Part shown: piece after piece, positions 16,686-24,362 of the stretch
Position numbering within the stretch: the stretch's first letter is position 1
Layout: each line of letters begins with the position of its first letter
Source of the DNA: Verrucomicrobiota bacterium
GTDB lineage: Bacteria; Verrucomicrobiota; Verrucomicrobiia; Verrucomicrobiales; Akkermansiaceae
Direction: 5' to 3'
NCBI GenBank assembly: GCA_004293445.1
Contig: RDYP01000008.1
Coordinates: forward strand, 1-64,000
Length of the DNA stretch: 64,000 nt
Position numbers and translations under genes: made by a program
Notes under the pieces: generated by a model
Seen by the model: only the letters and a program-made list of their open reading frames with translations
Told to the model about the DNA's origin: nothing
Databases searched by the model: none

Positions 16686-18725
16686 TTGGGTTGTCAGTGC
16701 GGGGTGATCGTTTCCATTTCTCGGTTCCGCGGTATCGCGCTTTCCCTCCTTTGGGTTGGGTTTGCGGTCGGGGACTTGCGGGCGGAGTCGGGTACGATTG
16801 AAGGGATTCGGGCCATGTCACCGGAGCGGGCGGGGCAGGGTTTGCCGGTTTCGCTGCGTGCGACCGTGACGTTTTCGAATCCGCGTTTTGCCACATTGTT
16901 CGTGCATGACGGGCGGGCGGGCTTGTTCGTCGAGCAGGATGCGGATTTGAAAGGTGTGCGACTTGTGGCGGGGGATCTGATTGAGATCGAGGGCGTCACT
17001 GGAGCGGGGCTTTTCGCTCCGGTGATTCGGGCGCGCGAAATCCGGGTGCTGGGTTCGGGGCCGCTGCCGGCATCGCTTCGGGTCAGCGGTGAGGAATTGT
17101 CGCGCCCTGATCAGGATAGCAACTGGGTCACGGTCGAGGCCGATGTGCGCGAGGTCACGCAGGCGGGGTCTGACATCCTGCTCGAGTGTCAGGCGGGGCC
17201 TTGCAATTTCACGACTCTCATTCAGAGCGGGGGGGCGCAGGAGGTCGTGCCGTGGGATCTGGCGGATCGCCGGGTTCGGATCGAGGGGGTGGCCGCGACC
17301 ATCTTCAATACGGGCCGCCAGATGACGCGGAGATTGGTTCGGGTGAACGATGTGTCCGATGTGGTGCCCTTGGATACGAATTCGGAGGGATCGGGGCCGC
17401 CGCGGATGGTAACGATCGATCGCTTGTTTCGAGTCGATGGGCCGGGTCCGGGCGAATTGGTGAGGCTGAGCGGAATCGTCCACCTCGCGTTGCCGGGGCG
17501 CGGATTCTATCTGAGGACCGAGGTGGGTAGTATCTGGGTGCAAACCGCGCAGCCGATCGCGGCGGTGCCGGGAAGTTTGATCGAGGTGGAGGGCTGGCCG
17601 CGGGCGGGCAAGATGAAGCCCTTCATTCGGGCGCGTCGTGCGACCATCGTGGGCGGCGGAGTGGCTTCCGATCCGCTGGCATTGGCGGCGCGCGATGCTT
17701 TGAATTCCCGCTACGATTCGGAGCTGTTGGCCGTGGAAGCGGATTTGCTCGATGTGATTCGGACTCCGGAAGGACTTACTTTGGAATTGCGGGACACGAA
17801 TTTGGTTTTTCGTGCGTCTCTAACAGGGAGCTTCCCCCATTTGCCCGACGATTTGCGACCGGGGTCCCGAATTCGGGTGACGGGGATTGCGGAAATTTCG
17901 TCATCGGCGCAAGTCCAGCAGCCGTTGCGGGAGGACTCGCGGCTGCTTTTGAGATCGCGTTCGCTCGATGACCTGGAAGTGCTCTCGCGGCCGCCGTGGT
18001 GGAATTTGCAGCGTGCGGCTTGGGCGGTGGGAAGTGGCTTGGTGCTGCTTCTGCTGATCTATGGATTGGCTCAGATTCGTCGTCGTCGTGAGCAGGAGAC
18101 GCAGCGTCGTGAGTTCGAAGCGGTCTTGGCGGAGCGCGGCCGTTTTGCGCGTGAGATTCACGATTCGCTGGCTCAGGGTTTGACTTCGATTTCGCTGCAG
18201 TTGGAGTGCTTGCGGGATGACATCGCGGTGGATCCGGTGAGGGCCTTGTCGCACGTCGAAACAGCGCGGGCCTTGGTTCGCGAAAGTCTCGGCGAGGCGC
18301 GGCGCACGGTGTGGAATCTTCGGCCGCTAGCGCTTGGCGAGGCGGATTTGGCAACGGCCCTGCAGCGCCAGGCAGCGGTGTTGACCCGAGATGGGCGGGT
18401 GATTTGTTCGCAAGAAATCGAGGGGGTTCCGCGGCCGCTGCCAGCAGAGCACGAGAGTGCCTTGCTTCGCATCGGGCAGGAAGCGTTGACGAATGCGGTG
18501 CGGCATGCCGGGGCGAGCCGGATCATCGTCCGTTTGCGTTTCGGGGCGGGCTGGGTCACCCTCACGGTTCGGGATGACGGGCGTGGCTTTGATGTCGTCG
18601 AGCGGGTCGGCAAAGGTTATGGTCTGACCGGGATGCACGAGCGGGTGGCTGCCTTGGGGGGCAGTCTTTCGATCGACAGCAAGCCTGGCGATGGGACGGA
18701 AGTCTCCGCTACTTTACCGACATGA
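16686..18725 (+). CDS. NarL-type sensor histidine kinase with periplasmic OB-like repeats
   Basis: This encodes 679 residues. The TTG at 16686 is chosen because CGGAGCG lies just upstream; a GTG at 16704 is the alternative. After the signal segment (GIALSLLWVGFAVGDLRA) come three similar beta-rich segments of about 130 residues, with RLVAGDLIEIEGV, GSLIEVEGW and GSRIRVTGI as matching positions, which look like OB-fold units. A transmembrane helix (AVGSGLVLLLLIYGLAQI) leads to a HisKA_3 domain with the phospho-acceptor His near residue 491 in FAREIHDSLAQG. The HATPase has RIGQEALTNAVRHA, RDDGRGFD and GYGLTGMHER. Its stop overlaps the next gene's start in ATGA. Confidence 0.92.
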   Translation: MGCQCGVIVSISRFRGIALSLLWVGFAVGDLRAESGTIEGIRAMSPERAGQGLPVSLRATVTFSNPRFATLFVHDGRAGLFVEQDADLKGVRLVAGDLIEIEGVTGAGLFAPVIRAREIRVLGSGPLPASLRVSGEELSRPDQDSNWVTVEADVREVTQAGSDILLECQAGPCNFTTLIQSGGAQEVVPWDLADRRVRIEGVAATIFNTGRQMTRRLVRVNDVSDVVPLDTNSEGSGPPRMVTIDRLFRVDGPGPGELVRLSGIVHLALPGRGFYLRTEVGSIWVQTAQPIAAVPGSLIEVEGWPRAGKMKPFIRARRATIVGGGVASDPLALAARDALNSRYDSELLAVEADLLDVIRTPEGLTLELRDTNLVFRASLTGSFPHLPDDLRPGSRIRVTGIAEISSSAQVQQPLREDSRLLLRSRSLDDLEVLSRPPWWNLQRAAWAVGSGLVLLLLIYGLAQIRRRREQETQRREFEAVLAERGRFAREIHDSLAQGLTSISLQLECLRDDIAVDPVRALSHVETARALVRESLGEARRTVWNLRPLALGEADLATALQRQAAVLTRDGRVICSQEIEGVPRPLPAEHESALLRIGQEALTNAVRHAGASRIIVRLRFGAGWVTLTVRDDGRGFDVVERVGKGYGLTGMHERVAALGGSLSIDSKPGDGTEVSATLPT

Positions 18726-19339
18726 AACATCCGATTCGCATCTTGCTTGCCGATGATCATCCGCCCTTGCGGGCGGGCTTGGCTGCGATCCTGAATGGTC
18801 AGCCGGATTTTCGCGTCGTGGCCGAGGCAGGGAGTGGTGCGGAAGTCATGGCGACGACCGAGGTGGTGGACTTTTACATCCTGGATCTGCGGATGCCTGA
18901 CGGGGACGGGATTGCGACGATCCGACAATTGATCGCTCGAGATCCCGAGGCGAAGATTCTGGTGCTGACGACCTACGACAACGAAGAGGACATTTTCCAA
19001 GCGCTGGAATCGGGTGCTCGCGGCTATCTTCTCAAGGATACGACGAAGGAGGAGCTGATCGCTGCGGTGCGGCAGATTCACAAGGGCGAGCGTCATTTGT
19101 CGCAGGCAGTGGCCTCGCGCTTGGCTGACCGTCTCATTCGCCCGCGCCTGACGCCTCGTGAGCTGGATGTCCTGCGCTTGGTATCGCGCGGTCGGAGCAA
19201 CAAGGAGATGGCGGCGGCGATGTTTATTTCGGAGGAGACGGTGAAAACCCACATGAAGTCGTTGTTCCAAAAGCTCGACGTTCATGATCGGGCGGAGGCC
19301 GTGGCGGTCTCGCTCCAGCGGGGGCTTATACGGCTCTGA
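18722..19339 (+). CDS. NarL/FixJ-family response regulator
   Basis: This 205-residue protein has an N-terminal receiver with acidic residues in LADDHPPLR and the phospho-acceptor Asp55 in YILDLRMPD. The conserved Lys is in GYLLKDTTKEE. The C-terminal LuxR-type helix-turn-helix has LTPRELDVLRLVSRGRSNKEMA and ISEETVKTHMKSLF. It overlaps the kinase gene by four bases (ATGA), so the two are translationally coupled and surely cognate. The two paralogous membrane-protein genes downstream are candidate targets (inference). Confidence 0.95.
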   Translation: MKHPIRILLADDHPPLRAGLAAILNGQPDFRVVAEAGSGAEVMATTEVVDFYILDLRMPDGDGIATIRQLIARDPEAKILVLTTYDNEEDIFQALESGARGYLLKDTTKEELIAAVRQIHKGERHLSQAVASRLADRLIRPRLTPRELDVLRLVSRGRSNKEMAAAMFISEETVKTHMKSLFQKLDVHDRAEAVAVSLQRGLIRL

Positions 19340-19450
19340 GAGGGGATCGGGTCTAATTTTTTTAGAAGGATCTCAGAATGGGAAGTTTTTCTAAAAATTT
19401 CAGACTGATTAAGCTTGCCGTCTTCAGGGCCCTTCGCTTGAGTCTTTTCC

Positions 19451-19903
19451 ATGATCGGGGGGTCGCACATTTCAAATCACGAGCAGGTTTCGCTGGGGGA
19501 TCGCTCTTCGCCGTTGGGTCGAGTCTGTAAAACCTGCGGCGTCTTGTTTGTGCTGGTGGCGATGCTGCTTTTTGGAGGTGCGGCCGGGGATTGGTTCGCC
19601 GTGGAGTTGTCCGGCGGTGTTTTTTGGGTGCGTTGTCTGCAGCTGGGTATGGGCGCTTCGTTGATGGGCGCTTTGGTGGCGATCCCGGGTTCACTGCTTT
19701 TCGGGCGCAATCCGATCCGTTGGGGGATGGGAATGCCTTTGATGGTCTACGTCGGAGGCACGTTGATGGCGCTTTTGACGGATCGTAGCGGCGCGACGGC
19801 TCTGCTTTTCAGTGCGCCTCTGCTGATCGGCTTTGCGATTGCCGCCGGGGTGATGGGTGCGTTCTGCGTGGACGGTTTCGCACCGTGCTCTTCCAAGGCT
19901 TGA
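19451..19903 (+). CDS. Small four-helix membrane protein, paralogue 1
   Basis: This 150-residue protein has about four hydrophobic helices: VLFVLVAMLLFGGAAGDWFA, a central LGMGASLMGALVAIPGSLLFG, PLMVYVGGTLMALLT and LLIGFAIAAGVMGAF. It is clearly related to the protein encoded at 20057-20533: FGGAAG-WFA, GRNP--WG-GMPL-VYV-GT and PLL-G-AIA-GVM-AF are shared in the same order. I do not recognise the family. It follows the two-component genes on the same strand after about 110 bases. That gap contains a T-rich dyad (tttttagaa / ttctaaaaa) that may be a weak terminator. Confidence 0.8.
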   Translation: MIGGSHISNHEQVSLGDRSSPLGRVCKTCGVLFVLVAMLLFGGAAGDWFAVELSGGVFWVRCLQLGMGASLMGALVAIPGSLLFGRNPIRWGMGMPLMVYVGGTLMALLTDRSGATALLFSAPLLIGFAIAAGVMGAFCVDGFAPCSSKA

Positions 19904-20056
19904 CCGACGGCGAAGCTCGGTTGGGTCGGGTGATAGGGGGGCCTTGAGCGTCGATCATTTATCCTTTCCGAAAGAGCAGCAGGCGCTGAGTTTCTAGTTA
20001 TGACGAAAGTCTGGTTTTTTTGAAAATCTCGACTGTCGGCTTTCGATTGAGAAATC

Positions 20057-20533
20057 ATGACCACCAAATTTCCAGCCAGCGATGCCCTGTTGAATGCCCG
20101 TCGGCGTCACGCCAGGGCTGATTTGAAAGATGTGGCTGAGGGCACCGAGCTACGGAACGGTTTTTGGACGGGTACCCGGGAGGGTTTGATTTCCACCGCG
20201 ATTGCGGTCGTTGCGGCCTTGGTTTTTGGCGGTGCCGCGGGTGTTTGGTTCGCGCCGGATTCCGCGTCGTGGGTGCCGCAGTTGCTTCGAGTCGGACTTG
20301 GAACCGTCGCTATGGGTGCGCTCGTTTCTCTCACGGGAACATGGATCGCGGGTCGCAATCCAGTCTTCTGGGGTGTCGGCATGCCACTGCTGGTTTACGT
20401 GGCGGGCACGTTTTGCGCCTTCATTTCGGCGTATCCGGGGGCCGGCTACTTTTTGGTAGGCTCGCCATTGCTTTGCGGCCTGGCGATCGCCTCCGGGGTG
20501 ATGACCGCCTTCGCCGCCGATCGGGACGGCTGA
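20057..20533 (+). CDS. Small four-helix membrane protein, paralogue 2
   Basis: This 158-residue protein is related to its neighbour at 19451-19903 along its whole membrane region. It has a longer charged N-terminus (LNARRRHARADLKDVAEGTELRNG) that must be cytoplasmic or an interaction segment. The helices start at STAIAVVAALVFGGAAGVWFA. The conserved loop is GRNPVFWGVGMPLLVYVAGT. The bases ahead of the gene also resemble those ahead of paralogue 1 (AAAAT-TC-GACTG, then CTT-CG-TTGAG before the ATG), so the duplication seems to have included the upstream region. The function is unknown. Confidence 0.8.
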   Translation: MTTKFPASDALLNARRRHARADLKDVAEGTELRNGFWTGTREGLISTAIAVVAALVFGGAAGVWFAPDSASWVPQLLRVGLGTVAMGALVSLTGTWIAGRNPVFWGVGMPLLVYVAGTFCAFISAYPGAGYFLVGSPLLCGLAIASGVMTAFAADRDG

Positions 20534-20558
20534 GGATCGATCCTGCGCTGGCCTTGCT

Positions 20559-20687
20559 TCAGCGGACGGCCGGCAAGTCTTTGCGGGAGAACTCCGCGGT
20601 GTCGCTCATGTACCAGATCGCAGCGCCGGTACCGATGACGGCAATCAGGATGATCAGGGTCACGAGGAGGCCGAAACAGGATTTCAT
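20559..20687 (-). CDS. 42-residue single-span membrane protein
   Basis: The frame reads from the ATG at 20687: MKSCFGLLVTLIILIAVIG, then TGAAIWYMSDTAEFSRKDLP. A basic and polar N-terminus, one helix of about 20 residues and a short polar tail make a convincing membrane micro-protein. It starts 24 bases after rsmB on the same strand and is probably co-transcribed with it. The clean helix/tail layout and tight spacing support it as real. The function is unknown. Confidence 0.65.
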   Translation of the reverse strand: MKSCFGLLVTLIILIAVIGTGAAIWYMSDTAEFSRKDLPAVR

Positions 20688-20711
20688 GGGATTTGCTTCG
20701 AAGGAACAATG

Positions 20712-21959
20712 TCAGTTCTCGGCGGGCGCGGCAAGGTTGGCCTTTTGCAGGAGTGCGGCGTAGGCGCCGTCGCTCTGGTCGCGCTGGGGCAGGGCTTGAT
20801 GGCTGGCCGTGAGTTCGAATTCGGGATGATCCGCGAGAAAGGCGGCGATGAGTTCCGCGTTTTCTTGGGGCTCGATGGAGCAGGTCGAATACACGATCCG
20901 GCCGCCGGGTTTCAGGCAGGGCAGGGCGTTTTCGAGAATCTGTCGCTGGAGTTTGATCAGCTCGCTGATGTCTGCGGGGCGGAGTCGCCAGCGGACATCG
21001 ACGCGTCGGCGAAAAACTCCGGTGTTCGAGCAGGGGACATCGAGCAGGATGGCATCGAAGGCGCCCCGCCACTTTTCCGGCGCGGGTTGGGACCAGTCGT
21101 GGACTTCGATGCTTGCCTCGGCGCAGTGGAGTCGTTCGAGGTTGCCTTGGAGTCGTGGCAGGCGTTTGTCGTTGGAATCGGTGCAAAGCAGGTCCTTGGC
21201 CGATCCTTGTGCGGAGGCGATGAGGAATGCCTTTCCTCCGGGGGCGGCGCAGGCATCGAGCACTTTTTCGCCGGGGCGTGGGGCAAGGAGCTTGACCGCG
21301 TGATGGGTGGCAGGGTCCTGGATGTAGATTTCGCCTTTCGCGAGGAGATCGGTCGGGATGGGGCCGTCGATTTCGTAGAAGCCTGTCGGGAGCTCGGAGG
21401 AGGCCGCGTGCTTTGGTGCGGCGGCTCCCGGGGCGAGAGGATTGATGCGGGCGAAGGTTGGGGCGGGCGAGTTATTGAAATCCATCAGTGCGACGGCGTC
21501 TTCCTTGCCGAAGGCTTTCTTCCAGCGTTTGAAGAGCCAGTCGGGGTGCGAGTGGAGGATTTCGGGTGCCACGTTTTCGAAGTCGTAGAGTTTTTTGCGG
21601 GTGGCGATGGCGCGTCGTAGTACGGCGTTGATCAATCCGCGAACGCCGCTTTTTCCGAGCTCAACGGTTTCGAAGACTGCCGCGTGATCGGGGAGGCGGA
21701 GGATGAGCAACTGGCAAAGTCCGACGCGCAGGATGTCGCGGGTCTCGTCGTCCAACTTGCCTTTGCGGAGTTCGGCGATCCAGTGGTCGAGCAGGCGGAG
21801 ATTGCGCAGCACGCCGAGCACGATGGCATTGAGCAGGGCTCGATCCGCGGATGAGAGGCTGTTGCGGGAGGCGTGTCGCTCGATGAGGCTTTCAGCGTAA
21901 ACGTGGCCCTTCGACCAAGCCCGGAGGATGGAGACGGCGGCGCGGCGGGGTGATTTCAT
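20712..21959 (-). CDS. rsmB: 16S rRNA (cytosine-967-C5)-methyltransferase, RsmB type
   Basis: This encodes 415 residues from the ATG at 21959 (MKSPRRAAVSIL). The frame runs further upstream through a hairpin, which I excluded. The N-terminal 130 residues are a NusB-like RNA-binding domain (LSSADRALLNAIVLGVLRN). The C-terminus is a NOL1/NOP2/Sun methyltransferase with DACAAPGGK for SAM binding, the general-base region LLDVPCSNTG, and the catalytic cysteine in VYSTCSIEPQEN. It methylates C967 of 16S rRNA in the cytoplasm. Its length is in the family's normal range. Confidence 0.92.
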   Translation of the reverse strand: MKSPRRAAVSILRAWSKGHVYAESLIERHASRNSLSSADRALLNAIVLGVLRNLRLLDHWIAELRKGKLDDETRDILRVGLCQLLILRLPDHAAVFETVELGKSGVRGLINAVLRRAIATRKKLYDFENVAPEILHSHPDWLFKRWKKAFGKEDAVALMDFNNSPAPTFARINPLAPGAAAPKHAASSELPTGFYEIDGPIPTDLLAKGEIYIQDPATHHAVKLLAPRPGEKVLDACAAPGGKAFLIASAQGSAKDLLCTDSNDKRLPRLQGNLERLHCAEASIEVHDWSQPAPEKWRGAFDAILLDVPCSNTGVFRRRVDVRWRLRPADISELIKLQRQILENALPCLKPGGRIVYSTCSIEPQENAELIAAFLADHPEFELTASHQALPQRDQSDGAYAALLQKANLAAPAEN

Positions 21960-21992
21960 GGAAGAGATGGAAAACTGGCAGATTCCAACGAA

Positions 21993-22021
21993 AGAGGCAC
22001 GAACCAAAGGTTCGTGCCTCT
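21993..22021 (-). terminator. Hairpin terminator after ugd
   Basis: A perfect 13-bp inverted repeat (agaggcacgaacc / ggttcgtgcctct) encloses an AAA loop. It sits between the end of ugd and the start of rsmB on the minus strand. The T tract after it is short (TTCGTT). Confidence 0.7.
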
Positions 22022-22068
22022 CGGAACTCAAGTCTTCTGTCTCGAGTCTCGGAATCCTGCGTCTTTGT

Positions 22069-23376
22069 TTATCGACCGATGGAGATGTATTCGAGGCCGG
22101 CGGCTTTGACATCCTTCGGGTCGAGCAGGTTGCGGCCGTCGAACACCAGAGGAGTTCGCAGACGCTTTTTGATCTCCTTCAGGTCGGCCTTGGCAAAGGC
22201 GGGCCATTCGGTCGCGATGACGAGGCAGTCGGCACCGTCGAGGGTGGCATACATGTCTTCGTGGTAGCTGATCTCGCCGTGGAGTTCGCCGAATTTCTGA
22301 GCGGTGCCGAGTGCTTCCGGGTCGGTGGCGGCGATGATTGCCCCCTCTTTGAGCATTTTCTGGGCGAGCTTGATGGCGACCGATTCGCGGACGTCGTCGG
22401 TGTTCTGTTTGAAGGCGAGTCCCCAGAGGGCGATTTTCTTCTCGCGGAAGACCCAAAGCTTTTCGCGGACCTTGTTGAGGAAGCGATCGAGCTGGTCGAA
22501 GTTGATCTTCTCGACCTCCTTGAGCAGTCCGAAGGGCTGGCCCAGAGTCTCGGAGATGTGGATGAAGGCCTTGATATCCTTCGGGAAGCAGGAGCCTCCG
22601 TAGCCGAGTCCGGCATTGAGGAAGGAGCGGCCGATGCGCTTGTCCATGCCAATGCCTTCCGCGACTTTTTCGACGTCAGCCCCGGAGGCTTCGCAGATGT
22701 TGGCGACGGCGTTGATGTAGGAAATCTTCAGCGCGAGGAAGGAATTGGCGGCGTGCTTGATGAGCTCGGCCGAGTTGATGTCGGTGACCAGAACGGGGGC
22801 AACGAAGGGCTCGTAGATCTTCTGCATGAAGGCGAGCGCGCGGTCGTCGTTGGATCCGATCACGACGCGGTCGGGGTGCAGCAAGTCGTCGACAGCGCAG
22901 CCTTCGCGAAGGAATTCGGGGTTGGAGACCACGCCGAACTCGACGCCTTCAGGGGCGTAGCGGCGCACGGTTTGCTCCACCTTATCGCCGGTTTTCACCG
23001 GGACAGTGGACTTGTCGACGATCACGCGATAGCCGAGTTCCGGGGTGAGGCATTGAGCGATCTCGCGTGCGACCTTTTCGATGAAGGAGAGGTCGACCGA
23101 GCCATCCGGCTGAGGTGGGGTCGGAACCGCGATGAAGATCACGTCGCTGTTTCGGACGCCTTCTTCGGTCGAGGTGGTGAACTTCAAGCGGCCGGCTGCC
23201 ACGTTGGATTTCACGAGTTCCTCGAGGCCGGGTTCATAGATCGGCACTTTGCCTTCGAGGAGGGTTTTGACCTTCTCGGGGTTGTTGTCGACGCAGATGA
23301 CTTCGTGTCCGACTTCGGCGAAGCAGGTTCCGGAGGTGAGTCCGACATAGCCGGTCCCGATGATACTGATTTTCAT
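22069..23376 (-). CDS. ugd: UDP-glucose 6-dehydrogenase
   Basis: This 435-residue protein of the UDP-glucose/GDP-mannose dehydrogenase family starts with the NAD-binding motif IIGTGYVGLTSG. FIAVPTPP is conserved. The catalytic cysteine is in GYGGSCFPKDIKAF, and GLAFKQNTDDVRES begins the UDP-binding C-terminal domain. It oxidises UDP-glucose to UDP-glucuronate for surface polysaccharide synthesis. It is flanked by its own terminator and by the TauE-like gene. Confidence 0.94.
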   Translation of the reverse strand: MKISIIGTGYVGLTSGTCFAEVGHEVICVDNNPEKVKTLLEGKVPIYEPGLEELVKSNVAAGRLKFTTSTEEGVRNSDVIFIAVPTPPQPDGSVDLSFIEKVAREIAQCLTPELGYRVIVDKSTVPVKTGDKVEQTVRRYAPEGVEFGVVSNPEFLREGCAVDDLLHPDRVVIGSNDDRALAFMQKIYEPFVAPVLVTDINSAELIKHAANSFLALKISYINAVANICEASGADVEKVAEGIGMDKRIGRSFLNAGLGYGGSCFPKDIKAFIHISETLGQPFGLLKEVEKINFDQLDRFLNKVREKLWVFREKKIALWGLAFKQNTDDVRESVAIKLAQKMLKEGAIIAATDPEALGTAQKFGELHGEISYHEDMYATLDGADCLVIATEWPAFAKADLKEIKKRLRTPLVFDGRNLLDPKDVKAAGLEYISIGR

Positions 23377-23473
23377 AAAGGTGGGGGGTGGGAATTGGGG
23401 ATGACGCCGGGAGGCCTAGCAGCCGGGAGCTATGCTGGCAAGCCCTGCGGAAGGGATGGTGGTGACGGTTTTT

Positions 23474-24250
23474 TCAGAGGAATCGCTGCCAGAGTAGATA
23501 GCTGGCGATGCCGAGTCCGATGACCGCGACGATGCTGCGAACAGCGGCGGCGGGGATTCGCTGGGCGAAATGGCTGCCGAGGAAGTAGCCGGGGACGGAG
23601 CCAGCGATGAGGAAGCCGGCCAGTCTCCAGTCGACGCTGCCTTTTGCGATGAAATAGACCACCGAGGCGGCGTTGCAGAGCAGGCCGAGTAGGGATTTCA
23701 GAGCGTTCATTCGGTTGATCTCGCGCAGGCCGAGGAGGCTGAGTCCGGCGAGCATCATGATGCCGATGCCGGCACCGAAGTAGCCGCCATAGAGTGCAAC
23801 TATGCCTTGAAAAACGATGCCCCAGGATTTCGGGTGGGAGGCTTCGGGTGCCAGTCTGCTGCCGCGGCGTCGTGCCAGCCAGCCTTGGATGGGCCGATTG
23901 AGAACGAAAAGGGAGGTGGCGAAAAGGAGCAGCCAGGGAACGACGGCATCGAAGAGTGACGAGGGCAGTCGGAGCAGGAGCCAGCCGCCTGCCAGTCCGC
24001 CCAGCAGGCTGGCGCTGCCGAGGGGGAGCATCCAGTACTTCACCTCGGCGATTTTTTTTCGGAAGGCCCAGACGCTGCCGGGCATGCCGATGAAGAGGGC
24101 GACGGTCGAGGTGGTGTTGGCGAGCACTCCCGGAAGGCCCGCGGCAAGGAGAGCGGGGAAGGTGAGCATGGTGCCGCCGCCGGCGACGGAATTCATCACC
24201 GCAGCGAGGAAGCCGGCGGCGAGGACGATCCATTCGGCGGAATCGGGCAT
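23474..24250 (-). CDS. TauE/SafE-family membrane permease
   Basis: This 258-residue integral membrane protein starts at the ATG at 24250. The family signature MNSVAGGGTMLTFPAL is at about residues 19-34, and the second repeat has GGYFGAGIGIMMLAGL. About eight helices can be traced. The family exports sulfite or organosulfonates or moves other anions; the substrate is not evident. It is divergent from thrS, 112 bases away. Confidence 0.9.
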   Translation of the reverse strand: MPDSAEWIVLAAGFLAAVMNSVAGGGTMLTFPALLAAGLPGVLANTTSTVALFIGMPGSVWAFRKKIAEVKYWMLPLGSASLLGGLAGGWLLLRLPSSLFDAVVPWLLLFATSLFVLNRPIQGWLARRRGSRLAPEASHPKSWGIVFQGIVALYGGYFGAGIGIMMLAGLSLLGLREINRMNALKSLLGLLCNAASVVYFIAKGSVDWRLAGFLIAGSVPGYFLGSHFAQRIPAAAVRSIVAVIGLGIASYLLWQRFL

Positions 24251-24362
24251 GGGTCGGGAATGTCCGAAAGCAGGGAAGTCGGGAAGCTTGAAAAGCACGA
24301 TGCGTCCGGGCGGATGGATTCGGCATTGAAAATACGAGCGACCCGGCCAATCTCCCGGCCCC

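Noticed and set aside
21928-23523. Plus-strand frame of 531 codons over ugd
   Set aside because: It is antisense to a complete UDP-glucose dehydrogenase with its catalytic motif and has no recognisable protein signature.
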